Assembly: GCF_902459465.1 (NCBI RefSeq)
Contig: NC_047071.1
Location: 12,420,385-12,484,384 of the forward strand
Source: Asterias rubens
Taxonomy: Eukaryota; Echinodermata; Asteroidea; Forcipulatida; Asteriidae
Length of the DNA stretch: 64,000 nt
Reading direction: 5' to 3'
The position numbers and the translations under genes are program-made. How positions within the stretch are numbered: position 1 is the first letter of the stretch; every line of letters starts with the position of its first letter. Under the pieces are notes generated by a model. The model was not told the origin of the DNA. It did no database searches and was given only the letters and a program-made list of their open reading frames with translations. Shown here piece by piece: positions 53,001 through 64,000 of the stretch.

Positions 53001-56000
53001 GTCCAGTGTTTGGAAAAGCAATAACATGAAGATGACAGGTGTAAGTTGTCAGACAAAAAGGATGCTTCCTTTTAGCCTCACATGAGCCGAGCGAACGCGA
53101 AGCATCTGTTCAGCAGTACAATAAGACATGTTAGTCTGGTATACAGTTTGTTTATTCTTATAAATTACTATAGTTTTAACCTTCAATCAAATGGAAATAT
53201 AAACAAATGATTAGTGTTTTTTTTGTTATATAATATAGATAATATTGTTTATTCCTTTTATTTTAAGGGAATATCAAATTAATGTACATGTGTCCTTTAT
53301 ATCAACGAAATCCATCCTAGGTACAGATTTTGATTTGATCATGTAGGAAATCGAAGATCATGATGACATTCTATTAAATGTACTGGCAGGCAAGATAAAT
53401 GTCATTTCCACAATGTCAAAAATTTCTAAAACACAACCGCTATTAAAGGCACTGGACACCAGTGATAATTGTCAAAGACCATGCGATTTCACTTAGTGTA
53501 TCCCAACATATGCATGAAATATCAATCTGTGAAAATTCTTTTGATTCAATTGGTCATCGAAGTTGCAAGAGAATAACTACAAAAGGAAAACACATTTTGG
53601 CACAAATATTGTGCTTTCATATGCCTAAAAAAGGCTACAGGCCGGAAGTCTTTTAATATTTAAGTTCGAAATAACCTCTTTCTAAAAAACTACATACTTC
53701 AGAGGGAGCCGTTTTTCACGATGTTTTTACTATCAACAGCTCTCCATTACTCTTTACCAATAAAGTTGTTATGCCCCCAGTATAACTATTTCAAAAATAG
53801 TTACTAAATGCGTCAATCCAGTGCCTTTAAAATAAATCCAGAGATTTGCGCTTTTCGTATACCAAGGTTGATCCCAGCCCCCCCCCCCCGCCGAGCCGTT
53901 ACAAATTGTAGGCTTCATCAGGCAGAATTTACGTAGTTCTTGTGACATAGAGCAAGAGTAATGGCACATATGAGTCAGTCAGTAAACATAGAGCATAGTC
54001 AATATCTTTGCAGAAACCAAAAATTTTAATTTTCAACACTTTAGTTTTTTTTAAACAAACAGTTCATACATTACAAGAGGCCCCTGATATATAAATAATG
54101 CGTTATGGACACGAGACGCTAAGTATGTAGGTTCAGTCTTATCTATTGTTTTGTTGTCAATGTCTAATTGGAAAGCAAAATAACAAGCGATACATTAAAG
54201 GCACGAGGGCTCCCTCTGAAGTGAAGTAGTTTTCGAGAAAGACTGAAGTATTTTTCCACGAGTTTAATTTCGTGACCTCAGATTTAGAATTCGAGGTCTC
54301 GATATCAAGCATCTGACAAGTTTTTTGTTGTTCTTACTCTGCATATGTTGAGATACATCAAGTGAGGAAACTTGTCTTTGACACCTACCAATAGTGTCCA
54401 GTGTCCTTAAGCCGTTCAGTTGTTTTAAGGCAGTAGACACTATTGGTAATTACTAAAAATAATTATTAGCATAAAACCTGTCTTGATGACGAGTAATGGG
54501 GAGAGGTTGATGGTATAAAACATTGAGAGAAACGGCTCCCTCTGAAGTGCCATAGTTTTCGAAAGAAGTAATTTTCCACGAATTTGATTTCGAGACTTCA
54601 GATTTAGAACTTGAGGTCTCGAAATCAACCATCTAAACGCACACAACTTCGTGTGACAAGGGTGTTTTTTTTCTTTCATTATTATCTCGCAACTTCGATG
54701 ACCGATTGAGCTCAAATTTTCACAGGTTTGTTATTTTATGCATATGTTGAGGTACACCTTTAAGTCGTTCAGTTGTTTTAATCTTAAATAAATGTAGATA
54801 GTCCGCTCTGCAGTGGGCGCTTGCGCTGTTGGATGTTGAATAAAAAAACAATAAAATAAATGAAATAATATACCACAAAAAACCTTTGGAAATTTAATTT
54901 CAAAAGGTGTTAGCTTCAGAAAGTCTGGAGGGGAAGAATAATCTGTTTTTGGAATGCACAATCTGAGAAACTTTTCATGTTTCATGCATGCAACGTTTTA
55001 TTAGATTAATCATTTGTGAATCCCTTTCTTTAACACCACATACATTCTTTAGAAAGTTATCGTTTTTCAAAATGCTATATAGACATAATCTGCAGTGCAG
55101 TGCTTTTTACCAATTAAATTTTGTTATCGTAAATAAATAATTGTGGACTATTACAAATTGCACACACTGGCTTAAAAGGCAGTCGACACTAATGGTAATT
55201 ACTCAAAATAATTATCAGCATGAAACCTTATTTGGTAATGAGTAATGGGGAGAGGTTGATGGTAGAAAACATTGTGAGAAAAGGCTCCCTCTGAAGTGGA
55301 GCAGTTTTTGAGAAAGAAGTAGTTTTCCACGAATTTGATTTCTGGACCTCAGATTTAGAATTTGGGGCCTCAAAATCAAACAGCTGAAAGCACACAACTA
55401 CGTGTGACAAAGGTGTTTTTTCTCTTTCATTATTAAGCTCGAATTTTCACGTCACTACGTCACTTAAGAGGGAGATTTTTCTAACAATGTTTTATACTAT
55501 CAACCTCTCCCCATTACTCGTAATCAAGAAAAGTTTTATGATAATAATTATTTTGAGTAATTACCAATAGTGTCCACTGCCTTTATTACCGTAACCAATA
55601 TATTAACGACCTTAGGTACGACCACGTCAACCTACCTACTCAATGGTGGAAACAAGGCAGAGGGAAAGGTCTTGATGAAATTACAACCCGGGGTAACAGA
55701 CGCAAAGCCCTACATTTTATGCGACGACAGCTGGGACAAGGAGAACGCTGATGTGATTTGCCGCCAAGCAGGATATCACTCCGCGGTCATGGCAACGTCA
55801 TCGTCTTACTTCGGGGTACACGACCCGGAAGATGAAGCCAACTTTGGAGGTGTGGAATTTCTGGCCGACCGAATCAACTGCGAGGGTAGCGAGAGGAACG
55901 TCGTGGTGTGCCCCGCTGATGATCTGCCGGACGGGGAGTGCGACACGGGGCACGAGGCTGGAGTCAGCTGTAACCGAATCGAAGGTACGGTGATCAATGA

Positions 56001-58963
56001 GTACCCAATACAAACAAACAACCATCCATCGAATTCATTATGGTTGTTATCCGCAATAAAAAACCACTGACGATTCATCGCATTATCGGTTATTTTTTTT
56101 CCGTATTGAGCTTATTACCTATACAGATAATAGAGAGCGTTGCGGAATTCAAATTTTGGATAGATTTTGTGGCAAACTTTTTTGTTCATTAGTTATTATT
56201 ATTCTTTATTGGCGTTACGATTACAGAGCCTGAAGATTTCCAGCTTCGACTTGCCGATGGCGGGTCGGCAATAGAGGGGAGAGTCGAAGTCTTCATTAAC
56301 GGAGAATGGGGAAGTATCTGCAAGACCAACGCAAGCTCCGATGTCAAACTGAGCTACGAGGAGACCAACGTCATCTGCCAGCAGGCCGGGCAGGGATACG
56401 GCGTGGAGTCCCCCACGGACAATCGCTTCGGACTTAGCTCTCTCCAGCCGGTCATGGTCGGTGATTTCGACTGTTACGGAGGGGAACCTTCTTTTGCCCA
56501 GTGTTTCATCAATGCTACTGGGACGACACCGGAGGAGTGTAGTGGCAGTTCGGATCGGTATGAGGTCAGTGTCATCTGCAGTGGTCTGGTAGAGGGTAAG
56601 TTACAGTTATTTTAGACTTGGTTCCAAGTCTTTGATCGTGGCTTTTTAGTCGTCCTGCCCTGGCAGCCACTACAACTTCATGTGATCAACTTTCGTAATT
56701 TATCCTTAGATTGCGAGTTAGGGCGCGTGAAAGCTAATAATGTGGTGGCGTTTTTTGTGGCTGAGATGGAGCAGAATAACCGCAAGTATGTTGAAGTATG
56801 AGTACTGTTAATTTACACTAGTATCATGTTATGGTTAACAAGGTGCTTTGACGCAATATACAGCCAATCAAACCGGGAACAACGGGTCAAACCCATTCTG
56901 TTACGATAAGTGCAATTGGTTCTTGTACGTGCAATCACAACACACGGCACCGTGGCTTTACGGCCCATCCGAAGGACGAAGCAATAATATTAAGTGTCTT
57001 CAAGTTGCTTAAAGGCAGTGGACACCCTTTGGGTAATTACTCCAAATATTTATCAGCATGAAACCTTACTTGGTAACGAGCAATGGAGAGATGTTGATAT
57101 TATAAAACATTGTGAGAACAACTCCCTCTGAAGTAACGTAGTTTTCGAGAAAGAAGTAATTTTCCACGAATTTGATTTCGAGACCTCAGAATTAGATTTT
57201 GAAGTCTCGAAATCAAGCATCTGAAAGCACACAACTTCGCGTGACAGGGGTGTTTTTTCTTTCATTATTATCTCGCAACTCCGACGACCAATTGAGCTTA
57301 AAGTTTCACAGGTTTGTTATTTTATGCATAAGTTGGGATACACCAAGTATGAGAAGACTGGTCGTTGACAATTACCAAATGTGTCCAGTGTCTTTATGGG
57401 CACGGGTGTCAAGACAGGGACTTGAACCCACACTCTGCTAATCACTCCCTCTTCTCGCTCCCGATATAGCTTCTCGTCAGCCCATCAAGCAGGACGGAAA
57501 CGTTTTGTTGATCTACCAGGATGGACGATGGCGAACAGTGTGCAACAAGGATTGGACCATGGCCAACGCTGAAGTCGCATGCAGGGAGCTTGGAATGGGA
57601 CCACCCGATACAGCACAGGTAATATTAGACGAAACTTATTTTTCTAATTGTTCTTAAATTATCTAGGACACTGACCGTTTTGGTACACTACCGAAACTTG
57701 GGCGTTTATTTGACACAATTATAATACATGCCCTGGAAGGGAGGGCACATCTTTTTGGATGATAGTTTGTTTGTTTTTGCTTTTGCCCTCCTCTGGCCTC
57801 TGCTTGTTATTATAGTTGTTGTCCAAAGAATTAAAAAAATGCCAACAAATAACAACAATTTACACCGTAGGGTGTTAACATAACATTATTATATTCAGAG
57901 GATCGAATGGAGGAGGGGAGGAGGAGGGGATGAGGAGGAGGAGCAGCAGCAACAACCACAACATCAACAGCAACAGCAACAACAACAGCAACAGCAACGG
58001 CAAAAGCAAACAAAACCACGACGACCACCACCATCACCCTCACCTCTCCTGAATGCGATCAATGCATACCTCATCCTGACTTGCAAAGTTGCAAATCTTG
58101 CAACCTGTTTTATCGATAGGGTTTATATTCGTCTGAAATTTTACAACGATGAAGAATTTAGGTAATTTTTCTTGTAATGATTATCTATTGTTGAAAATAG
58201 CTGTTATTTTGTGACTAACTTCAGATTGAAAGTAACGAGACGAAAGGAGGCCCGATTTTTGTCCAGACTTTGTCCTGTCAAGGAGATGAAGAAACCTTGG
58301 ACAGCTGCGAAAAAAGTGAACAGGGGGCCCTCTCGTGTTACCATCGCATGGACGTGGCGATAGCATGCACTCCTCTGCCACCGATGACTACGCCGGTCGC
58401 TACGCCGGTCACTAAAGAAAACGGTTTGTTCCTTTGAAATAATTTTCCACCACGGTATCACGATTGGCGATATGTTTACACTGTATCACGTTTTCCCTGG
58501 GCTCTCAAATAATGTATATCTGTAATATTTTGAGGGCCTACAAAATATTAATGAGGCCGCTCTTTGTTTTCTTATCAAGTAAATCCATTGTTCTCAGCCA
58601 TGTGCAATTTGCTCGGCCCCAGCGCCTGCGTTAATTGAAGGCAGTGGGATGGGCAAACGTATCGAACTCTCATTGATTATTGCTCAGTCCCATCATGTGT
58701 CCATCACATTCACATCACTCTCTCTGCAAGTATGACGTACTTCCTGAACAAGAACCTGTCCTGGATAGACCTGACGGCTGGGGCCGAGCGAACATGTGCG
58801 CTTGCTCATGACACATGGTAAGTCTGCTGCCACCCAGCGTTGTCCTCAATATGCTTCTAATTTTTGTTTGTATGTTTTGCACACAGGAGGACTTGCTGTC
58901 ACATCAGATTCTGCTTCGCTCGTCTTTGCTATTTTGACGGCTGCGTACGGCGTTTTCAACTAA
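50009..58963 (+). CDS. Four-domain SRCR protein, secreted and probably GPI-anchored (7 exons, 516 aa)
   Basis: Exons: 50009-50072, 52351-52674, 55616-55984, 56227-56595, 57470-57618, 58225-58423, 58887-58963; all GT/AG, phases 1,1,1,1,0,1. Exon 1 encodes a signal peptide (MMLWTASLMLALMLG). The next three exons each encode one SRCR domain: residues 22-129 (GRVEVYYNNVWGVVC, CRQLGYEWV, VQCDGTETNLDLC), 130-252 (VICRQAGYHS, INCEGSERNVVVC) and 253-375 (VEVFINGEWGSIC, FDCYGGEPSFAQC). The fourth is split by a phase-0 intron (WRTVCNKDW, then LSCQGDEETLDSC). A short Pro/Thr linker (PPMTTPVATP) and a hydrophobic tail with no basic end (SLVFAILTAAYGVF) suggest GPI attachment. SRCR domains bind proteins or microbial surfaces in known receptors; ligand here unknown. 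A weaker alternative acceptor lies 40 bp before exon 3. Confidence 0.88.
50720..51094 (+). repeat. Family P element in SRCR intron 1, consensus-like
   Basis: Both termini are complete (ttaaaggcagtggacac, ccagtgtctttaa) and the central hairpin is near perfect, making this a good reference copy. Confidence 0.88.
51120..51480 (+). repeat. Dispersed repeat related to 16470 and 17460
   Basis: Shares a gttatgctgattattat block, a caagaaagata block, tttcggctgaa and ttgaagggaatcctttc with the copies in unit A. It carries a (GAAA)n-rich tract at about 51185-51220. Confidence 0.5.
51476..51864 (-). repeat. Family P element in SRCR intron 1
   Basis: From cttaaaggcaccggacac to gtgtccaatgcctttaa; the centre is rearranged (ctgtggtctcgaaataatt). 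Confidence 0.8.
53445..53830 (-). repeat. Family P element in SRCR intron 2
   Basis: From attaaaggcactggacacc to cagtgcctttaaa. The central hairpin is replaced by aaaaggctacaggccgg-type sequence, a variant also hinted at in the copies at 61345 and 62515. Confidence 0.75.
54199..54412 (+). repeat. Family P element, left end missing
   Basis: Enters at the gggctccctctgaagtg block and ends gtgtccagtgtcctta. Confidence 0.7.
54427..54757 (+). repeat. Family P element, right end missing
   Basis: Starts ttttaaggcagtagacac and breaks off after tatgcatatgttgaggtac. Together with the previous partial copy it forms a broken tandem. Confidence 0.75.
55173..55432 (+). repeat. Family P element, right end missing, SRCR intron 2
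   Basis: Starts aaaaggcagtcgacac and runs past the central hairpin. Confidence 0.75.
55440..55587 (-). repeat. Family P right part adjoining SRCR exon 3
   Basis: Ends gtgtccactgccttta only about 30 bp before the exon-3 acceptor at 55615, so element-derived sequence may supply part of the branch-point region. Confidence 0.7.
57008..57399 (+). repeat. Family P element in SRCR intron 4
   Basis: Complete: cttaaaggcagtggacacc to gtgtccagtgtcttta, ending about 70 bp before SRCR exon 5. Confidence 0.85.
57400..57450 (-). repeat. tRNA-like fragment just before SRCR exon 5
   Basis: On the minus strand, gggttcaagtccctgtc is a B box, and the upstream gagtgattagcagagtg is a plausible anticodon/variable region. 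No A box is visible. Confidence 0.35.
57905..58030 (+). repeat. Low-complexity purine tract then CAA/CAG tract, SRCR intron 5
   Basis: ggaggagggga-type purine sequence passes into a run of caa/cag triplets and then cacgacgaccaccacc. This lies in the intron that splits the fourth SRCR domain. It generates a spurious Val/Ala-rich minus-strand frame. Confidence 0.85.
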
Positions 58964-59799
58964 GTAGCTCAGATCAGGGTCGAATTAGAGTTACGATTGA
59001 TCTTAACTGCAAATCGTCGTAGTTTCTTAAGTGAAGTTAATCACTAGGGTAATTTATGTCTTGCGATGAATGTGAAAAATCGAACCCTGCTCTACTTTGG
59101 AATTATCCATGTATGGTTTCACAATCTAGTTTAAAGACACTGTACACTATTGGTAATGTAACCAAGTGGCAAGGAACACAATAATAAAGAACCGGTTTTG
59201 GAAAACTCCAGATGTAATTGAAACAGTGGTTTATTTGAGATGAAACAAAGCAAAACTATAATACAACAAATTAGGAAGGCTATGGGGCAAAGAGCCGAAA
59301 AATTAAAGTCTATAAGCCATACAAAAAAGGGGCTACCGCAAAATAAATGGGGAATGATGTTGTGCCATTCGCACTCAACAAGTTGTAGGGACGGGTTAAA
59401 CTACCCAGAGGATTGGACTCAGAGAGAGACATCAAAAGGGATTTATACCACTCAGAAACTTCGTTGGAATGATGTCAGCGGGTTTCGTTGGGATGTGGCA
59501 TGGAGCAATTATGACATTAATTGCTTGAAGATTTTATACAACTTAATTTAACTAAAGTTGTGAACCAAAAATAACGGCAAGAACGAAAGACTTAGAATAC
59601 GTCTTGCCGCTGTCGCTTCTTGTGCAGGATCAAGCGCTGCCAGTGCAGTATAGCTCCGCACCACACCCTAAACGCCTCAGCGAACTGGAAGTATTCTTTA
59701 TAAATTTAACTTACTTATAAGGAAAGGAATTCGGTGAGTAAAAATAACTACGTAAACAAAATGACTGGGTGTTCCAAGTCGGTTTGTTACAGTAATTGT

Positions 59800-60033
59800 C
59801 ACACGAAGTTGTGTGCTTTCAGATGCTTGATTTCAAGACCCGAAATCAAATTCCGAGGTCTGGAAATCAAATTCGTGGAAACCACTTCTTTCTCTAAAAC
59901 AACGTTACTTCAGAGCGAGACGTTTCTCACAGTGTTTTATACTACCAAAAGCTCCCCATTACTCGTTACCGAGTGAGGTTTTATGCTAACAATTATTTTG
60001 AGTAATTACCAATAGTATCCACTGCCTTTAACT
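59800..60033 (-). repeat. Family P element, left part missing
   Basis: Enters at gtcacacgaagttgtgtgc and ends gtatccactgcctttaa. Confidence 0.75.
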
Positions 60034-61344
60034 TATAGTCAGACTAGTGAAGTTAAAGATGCCATTTTGAATGCACCGATCTGAACAGTGTGTAATGAAA
60101 AAGAGCAATATCTTTAACTCATCCATGTCTGACAAAGGTTACGATTATCTAATTCTGAAACTGATTGAAATAGTTAGCAAACAAAAAGTGTGTAGGTCTA
60201 TTCGTACTTAGAGCATCATTGACGATATTATGCAAAGCGACAGTGGTGTTGTTTTTTTTCGAAAAAAAGCTTTTGGATGAACAGATCATATGAAGAAAGT
60301 TTTGCACAACAAAAACAAAAGAGGTTGCTTTAGTTTATAGACTTGTCCCCAGTCTTCATCCATATAGCCTTGAACAAGGCTGTATGCGTAGTGTGCCCCC
60401 GCACGGCGCGCTGCATGCAGTGCATACACGAACAATGTAATGTACAATGTACATTGTACAGCGAGAACAGTATAGCGAAGTTGTTTATGCATTGTGTGCT
60501 ATTATGGGGCCCGGGCCGGGGTGCGCTGACAGAATGGGGGACGGCTGGAGCGCCTTGATCAAGGCTATGGTCCACAAACTTTAGGGTGTCAATGTACTAA
60601 CGTAGAGACAAACGCCATGGGCAGTTCACAACTATCGGACTATTGACTGACAATAAATGACACACAGCTTTGTATAATGCACAAACTAAATGCCAGTTTA
60701 GGTAGTTTGTTCTAAAGGCCGGTATCTTGAGGTGTTCAATCATTGACCTCGAAGTATAGACTGGTTACATGTTATCGTAGAGGCCAAATTCAGGCACTGG
60801 TATTACGAACCCAACGGTATATGCCCCCTTTCAACACGGTTACCTTAGAAATAACCATAACAAGCATTTTTGAAACCAGCGTCTTGTGTCGATGTCTTGG
60901 AAAGCAAATGTTGATGTCTTGCACAAAGCAAATCCCTCTTCCATCACCTGGTAGGGTTTATAAAACTGTCCTGAACATGCTAGAGTCATTCTGAAGAGCC
61001 GTTGCCCCTCGACGTACATTGCGCTGGGACACCAACTGTAAAGACACTTGTGGGAGAAACATCTTAATTACATCATGTCTCATCAGGAAAAACCTTGGGA
61101 AAGCCCATAATCATGTTATGGTTTTTGAGTGACGTCAGAGGTCACATCGTCTATACTGTAAAGAGAGTTCTGTTTTCGGAGATTGAGATGGTTAATTAAT
61201 TTGGTTTTCAAATGCATAAGAATTTTTGTAAAAAAGCCGAAGTCGTCAATTAAACTCATGATTGCCTTACCAATAGCTTATGTTCGAGTATTATTTGTGA
61301 GCAATAAAAAAAATAGTAAAAAGTATACCGCTGGGGTATTTCCT

Positions 61345-61600
61345 TTAAAGACACTGTACACGTTTGGTAATTGTCGAAGACTAGTGTTCTCACTTGGTGT
61401 ATCTCAACATATACATAAAATAATAAACCTGTGAAAATCTGAGCTAAATTGGTCGTCGAAGATGCGAGAAAATGGTGAAAGAAAAAACACCCCTGTTTGA
61501 CAAATTTGTGTGCTTTCAGATAGGAAAAAAGACTTCTATCTAGAAGTCTTTTAATATTTGAGTGAGAAATTACCTCTTTCTCAAAAACTATGTTTATACT
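61345..61600 (-). repeat. Family P variant, right end missing
   Basis: Begins tttaaagacactgtacacg. The centre has aagacttctatctagaagtctt, a different hairpin from the usual tcgagacctcag one. Confidence 0.7.
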
Positions 61601-61617
61601 GTTGGTTTAAAGTTTGT

Positions 61618-61972
61618 TCTGAAGGTAGTGGACACTATTGGTAATTACTTGGTAACGAGTAATGGGAGAGGTTGACGAGTAACAAATTATGAGAAACGGC
61701 TCCCTCTGAAGTGACGTAGTTTTCGAGAAAGAGGTTTTCCACGAATTTGATGTCGAGACCTCAGAATTGGATTCTGAGGTCTCGAAATCAAGCATCTGAA
61801 AGCACACACCTTCGTGAGACAAGGGTGTGTGTTTTGTTTCATAATTATCTCGCAACTTCGACGACCAATTGAGCTCAAATTTTCACAGGTTTGTTTGTTT
61901 ATGCATATGTTGAGATACACCAAGTGACAAGACTGGTCTATGACAATAACCAATAGTGTCCAATGTCTTTGA
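61618..61972 (+). repeat. Family P element, nearly full copy
   Basis: From tctgaaggtagtggacac to gtgtccaatgtcttt. The central hairpin gagacctcagaattgg with its inverse is very clean. Confidence 0.82.
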
Positions 61973-62318
61973 AATACGGTTGAACAATTATGTTGCGTAA
62001 TTTAAAAAGATTATAGTCCTCAATTTAAAATGATGAAATATTGTATACAAATGTGCCAGTTAAATCTGGACTATTCATTTTCACGTTTGTTGTTGTTCTT
62101 TGTCATGGTCATCAATATGGTCACGCACACACCGGCTGTTGGCGAGTTCACTGAGGCAGAAAACACATGTTAAACCAAGCCGATGAGAGCAAATCGATTT
62201 AAAACATAAAATAATTATCCAGCAACGAGAGACAGAACGGCAACCAAAACCATCACGATGTTACAGTGTTACTCTCGGTTGGTCAAATAAAACTGTTGTG
62301 TGTTTTGTTTTATCGAAG

Positions 62319-63291
62319 CGTTTCGCCTGCTAGAAATATTACGCTGTATTGACGCCTGTTGTAAGAGAATCGATCATGATCCGCACACACTTGGAACGCC
62401 TTGCACAATATTCAGTAAAGAAGGTGATTCCGCAATGACCAGGATGACTTGCCAAACCTACAACTGTCTAAGTTGGTGTACAGTATTAAGGTAAACACCT
62501 GATTATATATTTTAAAAATACACATGGACACGTTTGGTAATTATTGGTAAAGGCCAGTATTTTCACTTGGTGTATCCCAAGAATCATGCTTAAAATAACA
62601 AATCTGTGAAAATTTGGGATCAATTGGTCATCGAAGTTGCAACAGTAAAATGAAAAAACAAATGACACCCTTGTGTGCTTTCAAATGCATAATGAAAGGC
62701 TTCAGCTGAAGTCTTTTATTATTTGAGTGAGAAATTAACTCTTTCTCAATTCAGCCGTTGCTTACTTGGTATCGAGTAATGGGGGAGAGGTCGATAGTAT
62801 ATGACATTGTTAGTAACGGCTCCCTCTGAAGTAATGTAGTTTTCGAGAAAGAAGCAATTTTCCACGAGTTTGATTTCGAGACCTCAGATTTAGAATTTGA
62901 GGTCTCGAAATCAAGCATCTGAAAGAACACAACTTGGTGTGACAAGGGTGTTTTTTCTTTCATTATTATCTCGCAACTTCGACGACCGATTGAGCTCAAA
63001 TTTTCACAGGTTTGTTATTTTATGCATATGTTGAGATACACTAACTGTGAAGACTAGTCTTTGATAACTGCCAATTGTGTTCAGTGTCTTTAAGTAAATT
63101 AGTTTGTTTTTCTATCACCCTCCTTTAGTCTCTCTCTCTCTCTGTTTTCTGCACTTTTATATATATATTTCGCTTTTATTTTATTTGCACAGAAATTTGT
63201 GTCTCGTTTTTGTGATAAGCTCTACAGTCACATGTTTGTTTTCTTATTCTGGAATGGGAAACGATAATCTTGGCATCAGAGTGAACCACAT
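62319..63291 (+). CDS. Possible two exons of an unidentified Cys-rich protein
   Basis: Candidate exons 62319-62490 and 63193-63291. The first is bounded by tttatcgaag and AG/GTAAAC, the second by ttatttgcacag and CAT/GTAAGT, and the phases agree (AG|A restores an Arg codon). The peptide is Cys-rich in exon 1 (RCIDACCKR, then MTCQTYNCLSWC) and hydrophobic in exon 2 (NLCLVFVISSTVTCLF). I do not recognise the family. The CIDACC motif loosely recalls Cys pairs of secreted phospholipases, but the catalytic HD pattern is not right. The intron is filled with two family P fragments. It could be chance, or part of a gene extending beyond the window. Confidence 0.3.
62515..62750 (-). repeat. Family P variant fragment
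   Basis: Starts acatggacacgtttggtaat and has gaaaggcttcagctgaagt as its central hairpin, resembling the 61345 variant. Confidence 0.65.
62752..63095 (+). repeat. Family P element, left end missing
   Basis: Enters at cttacttggtatcgagta and ends gtgttcagtgtctttaa. It adjoins the previous fragment head to head. Confidence 0.78.
63124..63170. repeat. (TC)n then (TA)n microsatellite
   Basis: tctctctctctctc followed by tatatatata; it lies just upstream of the possible exon at 63193. Confidence 0.8.
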
Positions 63292-63555
63292 GTAAGTTTA
63301 GAACTTCATTTTTACATAAAAAGGGGGCATTCAGAAGAATAAACCATGATAGGAATACACGAAGCGTTACTTACCGTAACGCTTCTCAGATTCACAATTT
63401 GGGGCACAACAACTGATTTATTATTATTCCATAACCACATTACTTCGACTCGAAGTTAACATTTTCTCCAAATAAACCATCGAAAGCTGCTGTATGTTTA
63501 TAATATAACCCAAAGTTTTATTGCCACAGATTTTTACCAAACGTTTACCTCATCT

Positions 63556-63944
63556 TTAAAGGCAGTGGACACTATTGGTAATTGTCAAAGACTAGCCTTC
63601 ACAGTTGGTGCATCTCAACATATGCATAAAAGAACAAAACTGTGAAAATTTGAGCTCAATCGGTCATCGAACTTGCGAGATAATAATGAAAGAAAAAAAC
63701 ACCCCTGTCACATGAAGTTGTGTGCGTTTAGATGGTTGATTTCGAGACCTCAAGTTCTAAACCTGAGGTCTCGAAATCAAATTCTTGGAAAATTACTTCT
63801 TTCTCGAAAACTATGGCACTTCAGAGGGAGCCGTTTCTCACAATGTTTTATACCATCAACCTCTCCCCATTACTCGTCACCAAGAAAGGTTTTATGCTAA
63901 TAATTATTTTGAGTAATTAACAATAGTGTCCACTGCCTTTAAAG
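63556..63944 (-). repeat. Family P element, full copy near the right edge
   Basis: From tttaaaggcagtggacac to gtgtccactgcctttaa. Closely similar to the copy at 46778, including gcgtttagatggttgattt and the accatcaacctctccccat variant, so these two form a subfamily. Confidence 0.85.
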
Positions 63945-64000
63945 ATGCTATAGGCATATTTTGACCGATTTGGCCCGAATTTAAATTTGAATAGCCAGTT

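Larger units (their letters stand above)
58964..64000. other. Right-hand stretch, repeats and one possible exon pair
   Basis: A candidate polyadenylation signal for the SRCR gene (AATAAA) is at 59183-59188. The rest holds family P copies at 59800, 61345, 61618, 62515, 62752 and 63556. Other open frames (for example 59240-59551 and 60743-60994) show no domain and no splice context. Confidence 0.45.

Noticed and set aside
57831-58043. Minus-strand Val/Ala-rich frame resembling a membrane segment
   Set aside because: It is the complement of a CAA/CAG triplet tract inside an SRCR intron.
59240-59551. 103-aa plus-strand frame with plausible composition
   Set aside because: No recognisable motif, no conserved partner and no clear splice or polyadenylation context beyond the nearby AATAAA that I assign to the SRCR gene.

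Overview
The window is eukaryotic and looks like an invertebrate deuterostome, most likely an echinoderm and possibly a sea star. Coding sequence is AT-rich and split into short exons with GT/AG introns. Non-coding DNA is crowded with short inverted-repeat elements and tRNA-derived SINEs. The gene content (vWA and SRCR cell-surface proteins, a rhodopsin-class GPCR, a JMJD7 orthologue) fits that group. The species is inferred from style, not proven. All gene models were assembled by hand from splice sites, reading phase and family conservation.

Left part (about 2.8-25.1 kb): a head-to-tail segmental duplication. Each copy carries one six-exon gene: copy A coding 5751-15336 (560 aa) and copy B coding 19672-24221 (569 aa). 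The predicted protein is unusual: signal peptide, a lysozyme/transglycosylase-like domain, a von Willebrand factor A domain with an intact MIDAS, a polybasic RRRR site, and a Thr/Pro-rich stalk ending in a hydrophobic tail. The copies differ by transposon insertions and deletions, including one element with a clean empty site in the other copy. Their vWA exons have diverged much more than the N-terminal exons.

Middle part (about 25.1-33.4 kb): no convincing gene. It holds inverted-repeat elements, SINEs in both orientations, a degenerate local repeat at 30.6-32.2 kb, and an isolated TATA-containing promoter-like sequence at 28.6 kb.

33.4-42.4 kb: a complete seven-exon JMJD7 gene on the minus strand (329 aa, 2-oxoglutarate/Fe(II) lysyl hydroxylase) with all three iron ligands. 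Its largest intron contains an intronless class A GPCR on the opposite strand (35749-36732) followed by nine copies of a 95-bp minisatellite. Another intron contains a 13-bp minisatellite.

42.4-50.0 kb: intergenic, with a triplicated hairpin-bearing repeat (44.1-44.8 kb) and an irregular minisatellite (47.8-48.5 kb).

50.0-59.0 kb: a seven-exon gene on the plus strand encoding a secreted or GPI-anchored protein with four SRCR domains (516 aa). Downstream, to 64 kb, are more repeats and one possible exon pair of an unidentified gene (62.3-63.3 kb).

A 370-390 bp inverted-repeat element with TTAA-like ends is present in more than twenty full or partial copies and dominates the repeat landscape. 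No cooperation between these genes is implied by their layout, although the vWA pair and the SRCR protein both look like extracellular recognition molecules.
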